Shown: positions 16,430 through 26,100 of the stretch, one piece after another | How the letters are laid out: the number at the start of each line of letters is the position of its first letter | Position numbering within the stretch: position 1 is the first letter of the stretch | Assembly: GCA_046539045.1 (NCBI GenBank) | Contig: JBKHHU010000003.1 | Span: forward strand, 1-48,126 | Direction: 5' to 3' | DNA length: 48,126 bases | Source: JBKHHU01 sp046539045 | GTDB taxonomy: Bacteria; Planctomycetota; Phycisphaerae; SM23-33 | Translations under genes and position numbers: made by a program | The notes under the pieces: generated by a model | What the model saw: only the letters and a program-made list of their open reading frames with translations | What the model was told of the DNA's origin: nothing | Database searches by the model: none

Positions 16430-18306
16430 TTTTTCTCACCAATGCAATACAGGTGGGTCCCGCCGCGGAGGAACATCTTTCCGGGCGCGAACGCAGGAGA
16501 CGCGTCGATATATTCGTCAAGCTCGTTGGTGCGAATGACTTTGAAGTCTTTGCCGGTTTGGACGACAATCACCTTCTTCCCGGCGAAGGTGACCAGTTTG
16601 TCGCCGACGACCGCCGGCGAGGCATAGGAGGCGCTTCCGGGCATCTCTTTTTCGTACAGCAGCGAACCATCTTTCATGTCGAAGCACAGCAGTGAATCGG
16701 TCGCGAAGACATACACAAACTTGCCGTCGCTGACCGGGCTGAGCGTATCCGGAATGGACGCGTATTCGAAATCGTCGCCCCAGTTGGTCCATTTTGTCTC
16801 GACGGTGTCCTTCTTGTCCACCGGAATCGCGTGGATACCCGAGTCGGCCATCATGGCGATTACATACCCGCCGGCGAAGATCGGTGAGGGTGCCACATCG
16901 CCTTCCAGAATCTCGCACTCCCAGATCATCTTGCCGTTCTCCGGGTCCCAGCCGGAAACCGACGGGGCACCGGAGACGACCACCTGGAACTCCTTGTCCT
17001 TCACCTGGGCGAGAATCGGGCTGGCCCATGTCGCGTCCGGCCGGTCCTTCTTCCAGAGCTGTTTGCCCGTGGCTGAGTCGTAGGCGCTGAGGGTGTATTC
17101 CCCGCCGTCGAACTGGACCAGCACCTTGTCCTTGTGGACCAGCAGGGATGCGCTGATGCCGTACATGTTGCCTTCCGGATCGGCGATCAGCTTGGCCCAG
17201 ACGTTCTTGCCGGTGTTGATATCAAATGCAGCCACTTCCCCGTTGGCAAAGTGGGCGTAGACCCGCTTGCCGTCGACCGCACAGGTCGGGGCAGCGTGCA
17301 TCTGTTTTTCCATCTGCTGGTAGTACGGGTAGTCCTTGGGGGCTTTCGGGTCGGACTTGTACGTACCGGTCCACAGCAGCTTGCCCGTGTCGACACTGAA
17401 ACAGTAGACCTCCCGCTTTTCCTTGCTTCCGCCACTGAGGAAGACCTTGTCGCCCCAGACAACCGGGCTGCTGAGCCCGGCCAGCGGGACTTTGGTCTTC
17501 CAGAGAATGTTCTTGCCGGTCTTCTCGTCGAATTCCAGCGGGATGTCTTTGTGCGGAGAGATCCCCGATCCGCCGAACCCGCGCCAGAACGGCCAGTTCT
17601 TCTGGAAGTCGTCGGGCCACTTCACATCGGCAGCGGCTACGGCAGTCTTCGTGCTCGAATCCGAGGTTTTCGCAACGCCCTCCTGCGTGGAGGTGTTGTC
17701 TTGAGTGGCGGCCACCTTTTGGGTGGTCTGGACGTTCTTGACCTGTTTGATGACCGGGGCTGCCGAGGCCTTGGACTCCAGATCCTCGAGCATCGCCATG
17801 ATCGTCGCGCGGTCCGTGACGTCGCCGGCACCGATAGCGCCGACGGCCCATACGGCCGCGGCGATCCCCAGAACCACAGCCGCGGCTCCCACGCCAAGTC
17901 GCATCCACAAACCGCCGGGCAGTTCCTGCGCGTCCGGACCCGGGCTCTTCCTGCGGGCGTTGAGCGTCACCCAAAGATGCCCCAGAAGCAGCACCAGGGC
18001 CGCTCCCACCACAGCCACAATCGTGCCTCTGCGGCGGAACTCCTGCCGGGCAAAATGTTCCTGTCTGATTCTCTGATCCATCGCCCGGTAAGCTTCCCGG
18101 ACGTCCGCAGTGCCGGTGGCTTCCACCTGAGCCCGCACTTCATCCAGTTGCGGTGCGTCGAGCGGCTCGTCCCCACCAACGTCGGTCAACTGCATGACCA
18201 GAAACCCGACGACGATGACAACGAAAGCAGCGGCCAGCAGCCCCCCTGCTCCGATCGCCAGCGACAGCACCCGCCGTGATTTGGTCTTGGTCTTTTCGTC
18301 ACTCAT
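16426..18306 (-). CDS. Three-TM membrane protein with PQQ-like beta-propeller
   Basis: A 626-aa protein. The N-terminal third is membrane-embedded: hydrophobic segments near residues 17-40 (LSLAIGAGGLLAAAFVVIVV), 92-113 and 132-155, with a charged loop between the first two. From ~245 on it is an extracytoplasmic-type eight-bladed PQQ-like propeller with repeated blade motifs (DTGKLLWTGTY, INTGKNVWAKL, SATGKQLWKKD, NGKMIWECE) and a closing strand ASPAFAPGKMFLRGG. Proteins of this fold include true quinoprotein dehydrogenases, BamB and sensors. I see no metal or PQQ ligand set that would prove cofactor binding. It is coupled on both sides by ATGA overlaps: with the NapH-like gene upstream and with the NuoEF-type gene downstream. 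That placement between two electron carriers is what suggests a redox-linked role. Confidence 0.85.
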   Translation of the reverse strand: MSDEKTKTKSRRVLSLAIGAGGLLAAAFVVIVVGFLVMQLTDVGGDEPLDAPQLDEVRAQVEATGTADVREAYRAMDQRIRQEHFARQEFRRRGTIVAVVGAALVLLLGHLWVTLNARRKSPGPDAQELPGGLWMRLGVGAAAVVLGIAAAVWAVGAIGAGDVTDRATIMAMLEDLESKASAAPVIKQVKNVQTTQKVAATQDNTSTQEGVAKTSDSSTKTAVAAADVKWPDDFQKNWPFWRGFGGSGISPHKDIPLEFDEKTGKNILWKTKVPLAGLSSPVVWGDKVFLSGGSKEKREVYCFSVDTGKLLWTGTYKSDPKAPKDYPYYQQMEKQMHAAPTCAVDGKRVYAHFANGEVAAFDINTGKNVWAKLIADPEGNMYGISASLLVHKDKVLVQFDGGEYTLSAYDSATGKQLWKKDRPDATWASPILAQVKDKEFQVVVSGAPSVSGWDPENGKMIWECEILEGDVAPSPIFAGGYVIAMMADSGIHAIPVDKKDTVETKWTNWGDDFEYASIPDTLSPVSDGKFVYVFATDSLLCFDMKDGSLLYEKEMPGSASYASPAVVGDKLVTFAGKKVIVVQTGKDFKVIRTNELDEYIDASPAFAPGKMFLRGGTHLYCIGEKK

Positions 18307-19685
18307 GACTTCAAAACTCCGCCAATCTTGTTTCTTCGTTTTTTCTCGACGGGACAGTGCTCAAAGCACCGCCCGCACGCCAGGCACAGCGACCGGTTCG
18401 GCTCGTATCCTTCACGGTACCGACGGATGTACGTGCCGATCAGCTTCCCGACAATCATTAAACCCAGAAGGCCGCCCAGAAGGGCCGTGGCAAAGGAAAT
18501 TGTACTGGTCAGGCTGACGGCATCTTCATAGAGAACCTTCTTGTCTTCACCCTGGGCACGCCAGGCTTCGCTGGGGGTCTGTACGTCGTCGTCTTCCACG
18601 GGCTTATCGACCAGTCCGAGGTTCTCCGACCAGACCTGATCTGCCAGGCGGACACGCGGATGCAGTTGCGATACCGGTTCGCCCGCAAGCCAGCCCAGCG
18701 CCGCGGCGACGGCGATCACCAGCGGCGAAATCACCAGCAGCCCTGCCACCGCTTTTTTGTCCCGGACAAGGCCCTTGTCTTTCTTCCCGCCGGTCGGCGG
18801 GTCAATAGCGTTGAACGGGCAACTGTGTTCGCAGAGACGGCACTGAACACACTCATCCGGGGTGATCTTCGCATGCCAGGCACTGAACCGGGAAGTGACG
18901 CGGAAGATGGCTCCCAGCGGACACAGGAACCGGCAGTACGGGCGGGCAATGAATACGCCCACCAACAGAAACACGATGCCCAGCGCCAGCAACAGCATGT
19001 CGACGCGGCCGGTGAAGCCCTGCTGGCCGCTGACAGCCCCGGTAACGCCGGCCATGTGCAACCATTGCCCGACCGGCAACAGCCGGAAGAATGAAACGAA
19101 CGGGTCGTACCGGCAGATCAGGAAGCCTCCGCCCACGCCGGCAAGAATTACAGCCAGACCGAGGTAGACCCACGCCATCATCGACAGCCCGCCCTCGAGC
19201 CACCGCGGCACACGGATCGGCTTGATGACGAACAGGTCCTGAATCGCGCCCAGCGGGCAGACGGCTGCACAGAATGTCCGTCCGTGGATCAGCGAGAACA
19301 GCACCGGTATGGCGAAAAAGGCAACGATCGCCAGCGGAACATAGTAGCCCGGGTCGCACAGACCTGCAGAGACGTTCTGCACCGCACCGATGGAACAGAC
19401 GCACCCCAGACGGATGAATCCGAACCACAGAAGCGCACCCACCATCAGCACGGCAATCCATATCCGCTTGCGGACAACCAGCACCAACCAGCCCGCGGCC
19501 AGCATGAACAGGACTAGAACGCCCACATCCAGGTATTCCCACAGCGTGTGACGAGCATCCGGAGTTTCCGTCTCCGGGATCTCGTATTCCTCAAACTGCG
19601 GAGTCTGACCCGGGACCTGGGCGACTGCAAATGCAGACGGGAGAAGGACCGCCGCCATCAAACAAAGAACTAATAGGTGACGCAT
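18303..19685 (-). CDS. NapH/NosR-like membrane iron-sulfur protein
   Basis: Integral membrane electron carrier of the NapH/MauN/NosR group, which hands electrons from the quinol pool or cytosol to periplasmic acceptors. The N-terminus is a Sec signal peptide (MRHLLVLCLMAAVLLPSAFA), then about six membrane segments. The two CxxxCP motifs typical of the group are visible (FCAAVCPLGAIQDLF and YCRFLCPLGAIFRV), followed by two [4Fe-4S] sites: CVQCRLCEHSCPFNAI mid-protein, and CLACGRCFEHCPVEKK near the C-terminus after a last TM. An additional conserved-looking CVCSIGAVQNV...C region lies in the second loop. The stop overlaps the next gene's start by 4 bp, and its own ATG follows the upstream ferredoxin stop with no gap. 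The position between Tat-exported ferredoxin and NuoEF-type genes fits a transmembrane relay. Confidence 0.9.
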   Translation of the reverse strand: MRHLLVLCLMAAVLLPSAFAVAQVPGQTPQFEEYEIPETETPDARHTLWEYLDVGVLVLFMLAAGWLVLVVRKRIWIAVLMVGALLWFGFIRLGCVCSIGAVQNVSAGLCDPGYYVPLAIVAFFAIPVLFSLIHGRTFCAAVCPLGAIQDLFVIKPIRVPRWLEGGLSMMAWVYLGLAVILAGVGGGFLICRYDPFVSFFRLLPVGQWLHMAGVTGAVSGQQGFTGRVDMLLLALGIVFLLVGVFIARPYCRFLCPLGAIFRVTSRFSAWHAKITPDECVQCRLCEHSCPFNAIDPPTGGKKDKGLVRDKKAVAGLLVISPLVIAVAAALGWLAGEPVSQLHPRVRLADQVWSENLGLVDKPVEDDDVQTPSEAWRAQGEDKKVLYEDAVSLTSTISFATALLGGLLGLMIVGKLIGTYIRRYREGYEPNRSLCLACGRCFEHCPVEKKRRNKIGGVLKS

Positions 19686-20306
19686 TTACTCTTCCTTCTC
19701 CGGCTCGGACAGCTTCTTCGACGTCTTCTTAAGCAGGTACGGGTTGCTGGCGGGGACACGAACAAACGCGTCTGCCGGGCATGCAACGGCGATCGCGCAC
19801 TCGTTGCAGTTCACGCAACGGTCGTGACGGACCTGCATGAACAGCGAGCCGTTGCCGAAAGCGTTGCAGCCCTTGACACACTTGGCACAACCAATGCAAC
19901 GGTCTTCCAGAATAGTGTACTCGTAGAAGATGTCCTCAGCGATGTTGCGCCGGATCGCATTGGTCGGGCAAAGCTGGTTCTCGGCGGCAGAGTCCGGCAC
20001 CTTCACACCCGGAATGTGATAGCCCAGGCAGATGCCGCAATACCCGCAGATCTCCTGGGAATGCACGCACTTGACCGCAGAGGGATCCAGAACACAATAG
20101 GTCGCGCAGTTGCCGCACTGGGTGCACTTGTACGGGTCGATCTGCCAGACATACTCATCCCTCTGGAGCTTCGAATCGCCGCCAAAGAGCTTATTTCTGG
20201 TCAGGCCCAGTAAGACCCCGCCCAGCCCCGCGGTCAATCCTACCTGCCCCGCCGTTTTCAGAACCTTGCGCCGACTTACCGACTTGTTTTCACCAGAATC
20301 AGCCAT
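19686..20306 (-). CDS. Tat-exported multi-cluster [4Fe-4S] ferredoxin
   Basis: A 206-aa periplasmic-type ferredoxin. The N-terminus has a twin-arginine signal (VSRRKVLKTAGQVGLTAG and a hydrophobic stretch), meaning export in folded state with clusters in place. Cysteine groups follow: CTQCGNCATYC, CGYCGICLGYH, LCPTNAI, CIGCAKCVKGCNAFG and CVNCNECAIAVACPADAF, enough for about four [4Fe-4S] clusters, as in NapG, DmsB or NrfC-type proteins. It overlaps the tiny Tat protein upstream by 8 bp and abuts the NapH-like gene, matching the NapG-NapH pairing of periplasmic nitrate reductase systems. No nitrate reductase subunit is present here, so the terminal acceptor is unknown. The C-terminus is a charged tail. 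Confidence 0.92.
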   Translation of the reverse strand: MADSGENKSVSRRKVLKTAGQVGLTAGLGGVLLGLTRNKLFGGDSKLQRDEYVWQIDPYKCTQCGNCATYCVLDPSAVKCVHSQEICGYCGICLGYHIPGVKVPDSAAENQLCPTNAIRRNIAEDIFYEYTILEDRCIGCAKCVKGCNAFGNGSLFMQVRHDRCVNCNECAIAVACPADAFVRVPASNPYLLKKTSKKLSEPEKEE

Positions 20307-20577
20307 GACGGCGGATCCTTTCCTTCAACTGCCTGTGCGAGACCGCCTGTGGCAGATAGCAGCTATCGCCACGGCTGCAGCTCCTGCAGGCATAGTCGTT
20401 GATGCAGGTTTCCTTATCGCGGTCGACGCCTTTGGCATTGATGCTTCGCACACCCAGCGTTCCGGTGATCGCGGCGAGCCCGCCCAAGCCGGCCAGCCTT
20501 CCGAATTTCCGAAACGCTTCCCGTCGGCTGATCCGCCGCTGGTGGGCTGCGTCTTGTCTGGTCGATTTATCTTTCAT
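20299..20577 (-). CDS. Tiny Tat-signal protein with four cysteines, unknown function
   Basis: A 92-aa protein. Residues 14-40 form a clear twin-arginine signal (RRISRREAFRKFGRLAGLGG). The mature part is only ~45 residues and holds four Cys in a symmetric spacing, C-x5-C-x2-C-x5-C (CINDYACRSCSRGDSC), followed by YLPQA and a basic tail. Tat export suggests that it leaves the cytoplasm folded, perhaps with a metal or Fe-S centre held by these cysteines, or as a partner of the ferredoxin whose gene it overlaps by 8 bp. Its ATG overlaps the NHL-propeller stop (ATGA). I do not recognise a named family. Coding status is well supported by the two overlaps and the signal motif. Confidence 0.8.
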   Translation of the reverse strand: MKDKSTRQDAAHQRRISRREAFRKFGRLAGLGGLAAITGTLGVRSINAKGVDRDKETCINDYACRSCSRGDSCYLPQAVSHRQLKERIRRHG

Positions 20578-21623
20578 TGGCTTTTCCGTTCCAGGATACG
20601 GACAAGGCGTCCGATGGGGTCGAGGACAACGACTCGTCCCTTGGAATCCACCGCCACGTCCAGAGCCTTCTGAATATTGTCACCGGTAAGCACGAGATTC
20701 CGCGAACTCCACCGATCGACAACCTGTCGCGGTGAAAGGACCACGCTCTCAAGCTTCCCGGCCTGTCCGGTCCCGTGATCCGGATGAAACACCTTTACTG
20801 TGGGCAGGGCGCCCTTCTCGGCTGTGACAATCCCACCGTCGGGAAGCACAGCGATATTGACCGGGTTACAGCATCCTATGAAGTTCTCAATTTCCTGCCC
20901 CGGCTTGCCCCAGAAGAAGGACCGCTTCCCGTTGAGGGTGTAGGCGTTGACTTCCAACAACCCGCACTGGGTCACCCGGAGCAGTCCGTCGTTGGCCATC
21001 GCCACATCCAGGTGCCCGCTCTTGGCCCGTTTGACTTCGGCGATGGTCATCAGCAGCGAACCATCTTTGCCGAATCGATACACGGCCCGGTTTCCCGCAT
21101 CGCCGACGAAGATGTTGTCTCCATGAACCGCAATGGACGCCAGTTCGGCCTGGTCATTGATTCGCCAGCCGCTCGGATCGCCCCCGTCCGGAGGCAGGAT
21201 GTATACTTCCTGCGGCAGGGCCAGCAGGATGGTTCCATCCGTATCGACGGCCACCCCGCGAACAGGCTGCTTCAGCGCCAGTTCCTCGCGAATGGTTCCG
21301 TCGTTGGAATAGATTCGCAGGCCCTGGTCACCGGCGACATAAAGGCTGTCGTCCGGGCCGACGGCGATGGCCCGCGGCGTGTTAAAGCCGCTGGAGAAAC
21401 TGGTCACTTCCGTCCACTTCAGCAGTGCCGGGTCGACCGGTCTCTGGCCTTCGAACTTGTAAATCCAGTTCTCGCTCAGGCCGGACCCGCTCTCGCCGGT
21501 GGTGTCATTGAGCAGCACGATCAACACGGTAGCGACAATCCCACCGACGATGACCAGTCCGATCAGGACGTTGGCAAGCACACCGGCAGCGTGCGTTTTG
21601 GATTTCCGTAGGCTCTTGGTCAT
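20574..21623 (-). CDS. Membrane-anchored NHL-repeat beta-propeller
   Basis: A 349-aa protein with one N-terminal membrane anchor (VLANVLIGLVIVGGIVATVL) and an extracytoplasmic six-bladed NHL-type propeller. Blade motifs of the type P-x-A-(I/V)-A-(V)-x-x-D-(G)-x-(L/I)-(Y/F)-V recur (RAIAVGPDDSLYVAGD, RGVAVDTDGTILLAL, ASIAVHGDNIFVGDAGN, LDVAVDSKGRVVVLD). A CC pair occurs in GCCNPVNIAVLPDGG and one further Cys in TQCGLLEV; their pairing is unknown. NHL domains act as protein-interaction surfaces or as enzymes, and nothing here identifies a catalytic site. It is coupled to the tiny Tat protein by a 4-bp overlap and follows the PQQ-like gene after 25 nt, so it belongs to the same transcription unit. 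Confidence 0.85.
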   Translation of the reverse strand: MTKSLRKSKTHAAGVLANVLIGLVIVGGIVATVLIVLLNDTTGESGSGLSENWIYKFEGQRPVDPALLKWTEVTSFSSGFNTPRAIAVGPDDSLYVAGDQGLRIYSNDGTIREELALKQPVRGVAVDTDGTILLALPQEVYILPPDGGDPSGWRINDQAELASIAVHGDNIFVGDAGNRAVYRFGKDGSLLMTIAEVKRAKSGHLDVAMANDGLLRVTQCGLLEVNAYTLNGKRSFFWGKPGQEIENFIGCCNPVNIAVLPDGGIVTAEKGALPTVKVFHPDHGTGQAGKLESVVLSPRQVVDRWSSRNLVLTGDNIQKALDVAVDSKGRVVVLDPIGRLVRILERKSQ

Positions 21624-21648
21624 ATTGGGGAATGCCTTGGGCTTCTGA

Positions 21649-23082
21649 TTACTCGGATGCTCGCAGGTCCAGGCAGATGAGCGTATCGACGTCGCGGCAG
21701 ATCAATCGGCCGTCGACCAGCGCCATCGGAGCAAAAGCGTCATGCCCGTGGAGGACTTTTGCTTTGGCCATTTCGCGGTAACCACTGGTGCTCGCCTCGA
21801 CCAGGCGCAGTTCGCCCCGGTCACCGAGAACAATGATCATCCCGTCGGCGATGATGAACGGGCCGAGACCGAACCGGGCCGACCGGCCGGATGCCCAGAC
21901 TCTCGATCCATCGTCCGGGTTCAGGCAGACCAGTTGCTCGCTCATTCTGCCGATTTGCTTGGGCAGTATGCCGAACAGGTGCTCCTGGTAGTAGATCGGC
22001 GTCTGCTGTTCGGTACCGAAGCCTCTGGGCGGACGCGTCCGCCAAAGCACCTCGTGACTGATTTTTTCTCCGTCCCAGCTGAGCTTGAACATCGCCGCGC
22101 CGGTTCCGTACCCGGCAGAGAACATGATCCGGTTGTCGTCGAGGATTGCGGGGCTGGGTGCACTGGCGGTTTTGTAGTCCCAGTCGGATGTCTGCCAGAG
22201 CAGCTTGCCCGCGTCGGCAAGCTCTGCGGATACCGCCGCCACCCCGCCGGTAAAGACGCAGGTGTAGATCTTCTTACCGTCGATCGTGGTCGGCATGATC
22301 GACGAATGGGTCATCGCCCAACGCTTCTGGTTGGGCGTCTTCCAGGTGATCTCGCCGGTTTTGAGGTCGAAGCCCGCGTACAGGATATCGGTTCCGCCGA
22401 TGGCGATTACCGCGGTGCCGTTTTCAATGATCGGCCCCTGCCCGGCGTACCATTCGGGGACGATCGCCCCGAACTCCTTGACCAAGTCCTTTTGCCAATA
22501 GACGTTCCCGGTCACCGGATCCATGCAGGTCAGGTGCAGTTTGGGCCCCAGCGCGACCAGGTACTTGTCTGTCACGGCAGGGACAATTCGACTCATGCCG
22601 TGGTAATCCCGGATGTCGACCGGATAGGAGAAGCTCCAGATGTCCTCGCCGTCGGTCAGGGAGAAACAGCGGATGACGTCCCGCTTCTCGGAGGCATCGT
22701 AATCATGCAGGTATGCCCTTCCGTTCCAGACGGCCACCCCGGCGTGCCCGAGACCGACCTCTTTTTCCCAGACCACGGGAGGCTTCCCGCCTTCCCACTT
22801 CCGGGCCAGCGGTGTCTGTTGGGTGACAGTATTATCCCTTCCGGGCCCCATGAACTGCGGCCAATTGGCGGTGATCTCTTCCGACGGCTCGCCGCTTCCT
22901 GCCGTCAGGATGGGCTTGCCCTCGATATTGCCGGCTGTGCCGACATCGGTGAGGGCTTTTTCCATTCCGGGAACACGCACTTCCACGTCCAGGCGGGGGT
23001 CTGCTGAGCGGACGTACTGGATGCCCAGCACGCCGGCGATCAGGATCCCGGTAACCAAAACTATTCCGATTGCAACGCGCAT
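21649..23082 (-). CDS. Membrane-anchored PQQ-like beta-propeller protein
   Basis: A 477-aa protein with an N-terminal anchor (RVAIGIVLVTGILIAGVLGI) and a full PQQ-like propeller domain outside the membrane. It opens with the recurrent NWPQFMGPGRDNTV motif of planctomycete propellers, then blades carrying SLTDGEDIWSF, DPVTGNVYWQKD, DLKTGEITWKTP, LADAGKLLWQTS and NPDDGSRVWASG. It ends with ADGMIIVLGDRGELRLVEA and DVDTLICLDLRASE. No CxxCH haem site is present. I chose ATG 23082, which has GGAAG six nucleotides upstream, over GTG 23088. It lies 87 nt after the permease stop and 25 nt before the NHL gene, so it may be the first gene of the downstream sub-operon. Confidence 0.87.
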   Translation of the reverse strand: MRVAIGIVLVTGILIAGVLGIQYVRSADPRLDVEVRVPGMEKALTDVGTAGNIEGKPILTAGSGEPSEEITANWPQFMGPGRDNTVTQQTPLARKWEGGKPPVVWEKEVGLGHAGVAVWNGRAYLHDYDASEKRDVIRCFSLTDGEDIWSFSYPVDIRDYHGMSRIVPAVTDKYLVALGPKLHLTCMDPVTGNVYWQKDLVKEFGAIVPEWYAGQGPIIENGTAVIAIGGTDILYAGFDLKTGEITWKTPNQKRWAMTHSSIMPTTIDGKKIYTCVFTGGVAAVSAELADAGKLLWQTSDWDYKTASAPSPAILDDNRIMFSAGYGTGAAMFKLSWDGEKISHEVLWRTRPPRGFGTEQQTPIYYQEHLFGILPKQIGRMSEQLVCLNPDDGSRVWASGRSARFGLGPFIIADGMIIVLGDRGELRLVEASTSGYREMAKAKVLHGHDAFAPMALVDGRLICRDVDTLICLDLRASE

Positions 23083-23169
23083 GGGCACTTCCAGATAAAG
23101 GCCATTCCTCTACTCTCTACCATAACACATCACCGTGGCAGACGTACCGCAGAACAGGCAAAAAAACCG

Positions 23170-26100
23170 TCACTCATTCCGCAATGCTCCCAGCAACGAG
23201 CCGCGAACCGCGAGCCCGGATGCCAAAAGTGTCCAGACTATACCAGAAACGAAAATACCCACAAGAGTCAGTGTCAGCGAGACGTAAGGCATACCGGCAT
23301 CCGGTGACCGCAACGCAGGCAGAACCGCAATAATCGCCGAAATTACGCCGATCACCAGCCCGAGCAGCAGGAGCAACCAATGCTCGGCCAGCACCATCCA
23401 CACCAGTCGAAGCCTGGCGAAACCGACCGCCCGCAGGAGCGCCAGCTCGTCGCGACGTTCCAGGACGTTCCGCAGCACCACAAGTGCCAGACCAATGCTC
23501 CCGAGGACCATCCCCAGACCACCGAGAATCTGGAAGATGCTCAGATAGGTGTTCTCGACCTGCTTGAAGTCCTTCAGCCGCTGGACGGTCGGAGTCCATT
23601 CCGCGGCGACCGGCTCCATCGCCTGGGTCAGGTTCGCCCGAACCTGGTCCACCTTCTCCGGCGGAGTGTCCATCAGCAGGAGGCTGTATCCGGCCTGGGA
23701 GGGGAAACGCCGCTGGAAATCGGCTTCCGAGATGATCAGGCTGCCCTGCAGGACGGAACTTCCGATAATGCCGACGATTTCCACCTGGAAATCCTCTCCA
23801 TTCTCGCCGGTGTAGGTCATCCGGTCGCCGATGCCTTTGCCCAGTCCCCACTGCAGCGTCGGAGCGTCTCCGATGGCGGGGACGACACCTTCTTCGAGCT
23901 GACGGTCGAGCACCAACCATGGATCGTCTGGCGGCGCCTCATCGGATACTTTGACGAATTCGAAAGCGTCCCGCCGAGCCATCGCCTGCGGATCGCCCCC
24001 AAGCAGGCGGGGCCGCTGGGCGCGGTTCAGGTTCAGGCAACTGGCATCATCGCCGGGCTGGACCCGCAGATATACCGCGTCGAGATTCTCGACATCCTCC
24101 TGCTTGAGCAGGAACTGCCGGCGGCCTTTCTCGGAGGACAGCTTGTGATAGATCGGCAGGGACAGCTCGCCGTAGAGCTGGAATCCGCCGGTCGGAGAGT
24201 TCCGCTGGTTGGAGTTGCGCGACGGACTCGGCCTGTTGGCGCCGACGGTGACAATCAGAAAGCTTCCGCACGCCAGCAACGCGATGGTCGCCAGGCTTCT
24301 GCCCCGGCGGCGGGATGAGTTACGCAGCCCCACCTCGGCCACGCTCAGCCGGCCGGTGCTGGCCCGTCGGGAGAGCGTCGTCAGCAGCGTCCCAGAGAGC
24401 ATCAACCCGCCGACCAGCAGCATGGAACCGGCACCAAAGAAGGTTCCGGCAGCGCCCGTGCCTCGACCGGCCTCGGTCATGGCCACCAGCACGATCGCCC
24501 CGGCGATCAATGCCAAACCGCCCCAGAGCCCCCAGCGCCTGCCGCCGCGAGGCTTTCCGAGCCTCAATTCGCGGTCCGAACCGGACTGGAGCAATTCGGT
24601 GGCTGAGGCCTTCGTCTGCCTGCGGATGGTCAACCAGATCGCGAGGCTCGCCACGGCAGTGCCCGCCAGCACACCGATCACGACAGTGCCCGGGTCCAGG
24701 TGGAATTCAAGCGGAGTATCGGCGATCGCCCCGGACCAGACTCCTCGCAGCGCCCCCAGAACCAGCATGGTGTATACGATCCCGCCGACGACGCCCAGCA
24801 CGCTGCCGGCCAGTGACAGGACAGCCCCCTCCGCCAGCAGCAACCGTCGTACACGCCGGGGCGGGAAACCGATCGCCAGCAGCGTGCCGATTTCTCCGGA
24901 CCGCTGCTCCACACCGAACACGAACAGCAATGCCGTCAGCAGCACCGCCGCGATGATCAGGAAGAAACTCAGCGAGACAAAGAGCACGCGGAAATCCAAT
25001 GCCTCGCTCGTGGCGTCCAAGGCCAGTTGCCGCACCGGCTGGAATACCAGCCCGTAATCCTGAGGATCCAGCGACCGGCGCACGCTCTCAGCCACCTGCT
25101 GCTCGGTTCGCCCGGCCTTGCTGACGCGGATCGCGGTCAGATTCCCGAAGCGGTTGGCCCACAACTGTCGGGCCTTCTCGAGCGTCACGAAGCCCTTGCT
25201 CGTCCCGCCGTAGGTGATCCAGTAGGTATTCAGGTCCTCGCGTTGCTGCTCGGGCAGCGCGTTGATGTCGATGTCGATTCCCGGATCCCATTCATCGCAG
25301 CTCTGTTTGCCGTACAGGCCCGGGAATTTCGGGAGCAGCGCCGGGTCCACGGCCGCACCTTCCAGCGGCACGATCTCGCTGACCTGCAGCTCGGCGGACT
25401 CTTCCACCAGTTCCCGCGACGGTCCGAAGTCGTAGTACTCCACCGTCAGCGAGTCACCCGGTTTCGCGCCGAGGCGCTTGGCCGTCCAATCGTTCAGCAC
25501 GATCCCATCGGTCGGCATATCGTCCGGAACAAGGGTCTCCACGGGCGGCAGATCCCCGGCTGGGCTGGTTTGACTTTGCGGGGAAAGCCTGCCCACTCCG
25601 CTGACCGTCGCGTAAGGAACGGTCTTCTCGCCGACGATCATCCGGTTTACGAAATACGTAAACACACCGGTCGTCGTCGGCTCGACGCCTGCAATCGACC
25701 GTCCCAACTCAGGATCCAGAAACACCCGGTCGCTGCGGATTTCCACAACGTTTCTGCCCTCCAGCGGCCGGTACTCCAGCTCCAGATCGGCGAGTCGGAA
25801 GTTCTTTTTCAATGACGAGCGGAGCGTTTCCCGGCTGGGGGAGCCTTCTTTGTCGGCTCCGATGAGCAGCAGATTGGCCTTGCCGGGCTTTTCGAGTAAC
25901 GTCTGCAGCGTTTCGCGTCGCAGGAATATGTTGCTTGGTGGGATCTGGTTGGCCCGCATGCTGAACTTGCCGTACTGTTCGTCACCGACCACCGCGAACA
26001 CAACCGCACTGCGGCTGAGCGTGTGGCTGTCTGCCTTGCTGAGGGGCGCATCGCGCGAAATGTCGCTGATTCTCTGCAGACGAATGCGGACGGTGTCGCC

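Noticed and set aside
14039..20306. Periplasmic nitrate reductase (nap) operon
   Set aside because: NapG- and NapH-like proteins are present, but there is no NapA molybdoenzyme, NapB cytochrome or NapD.
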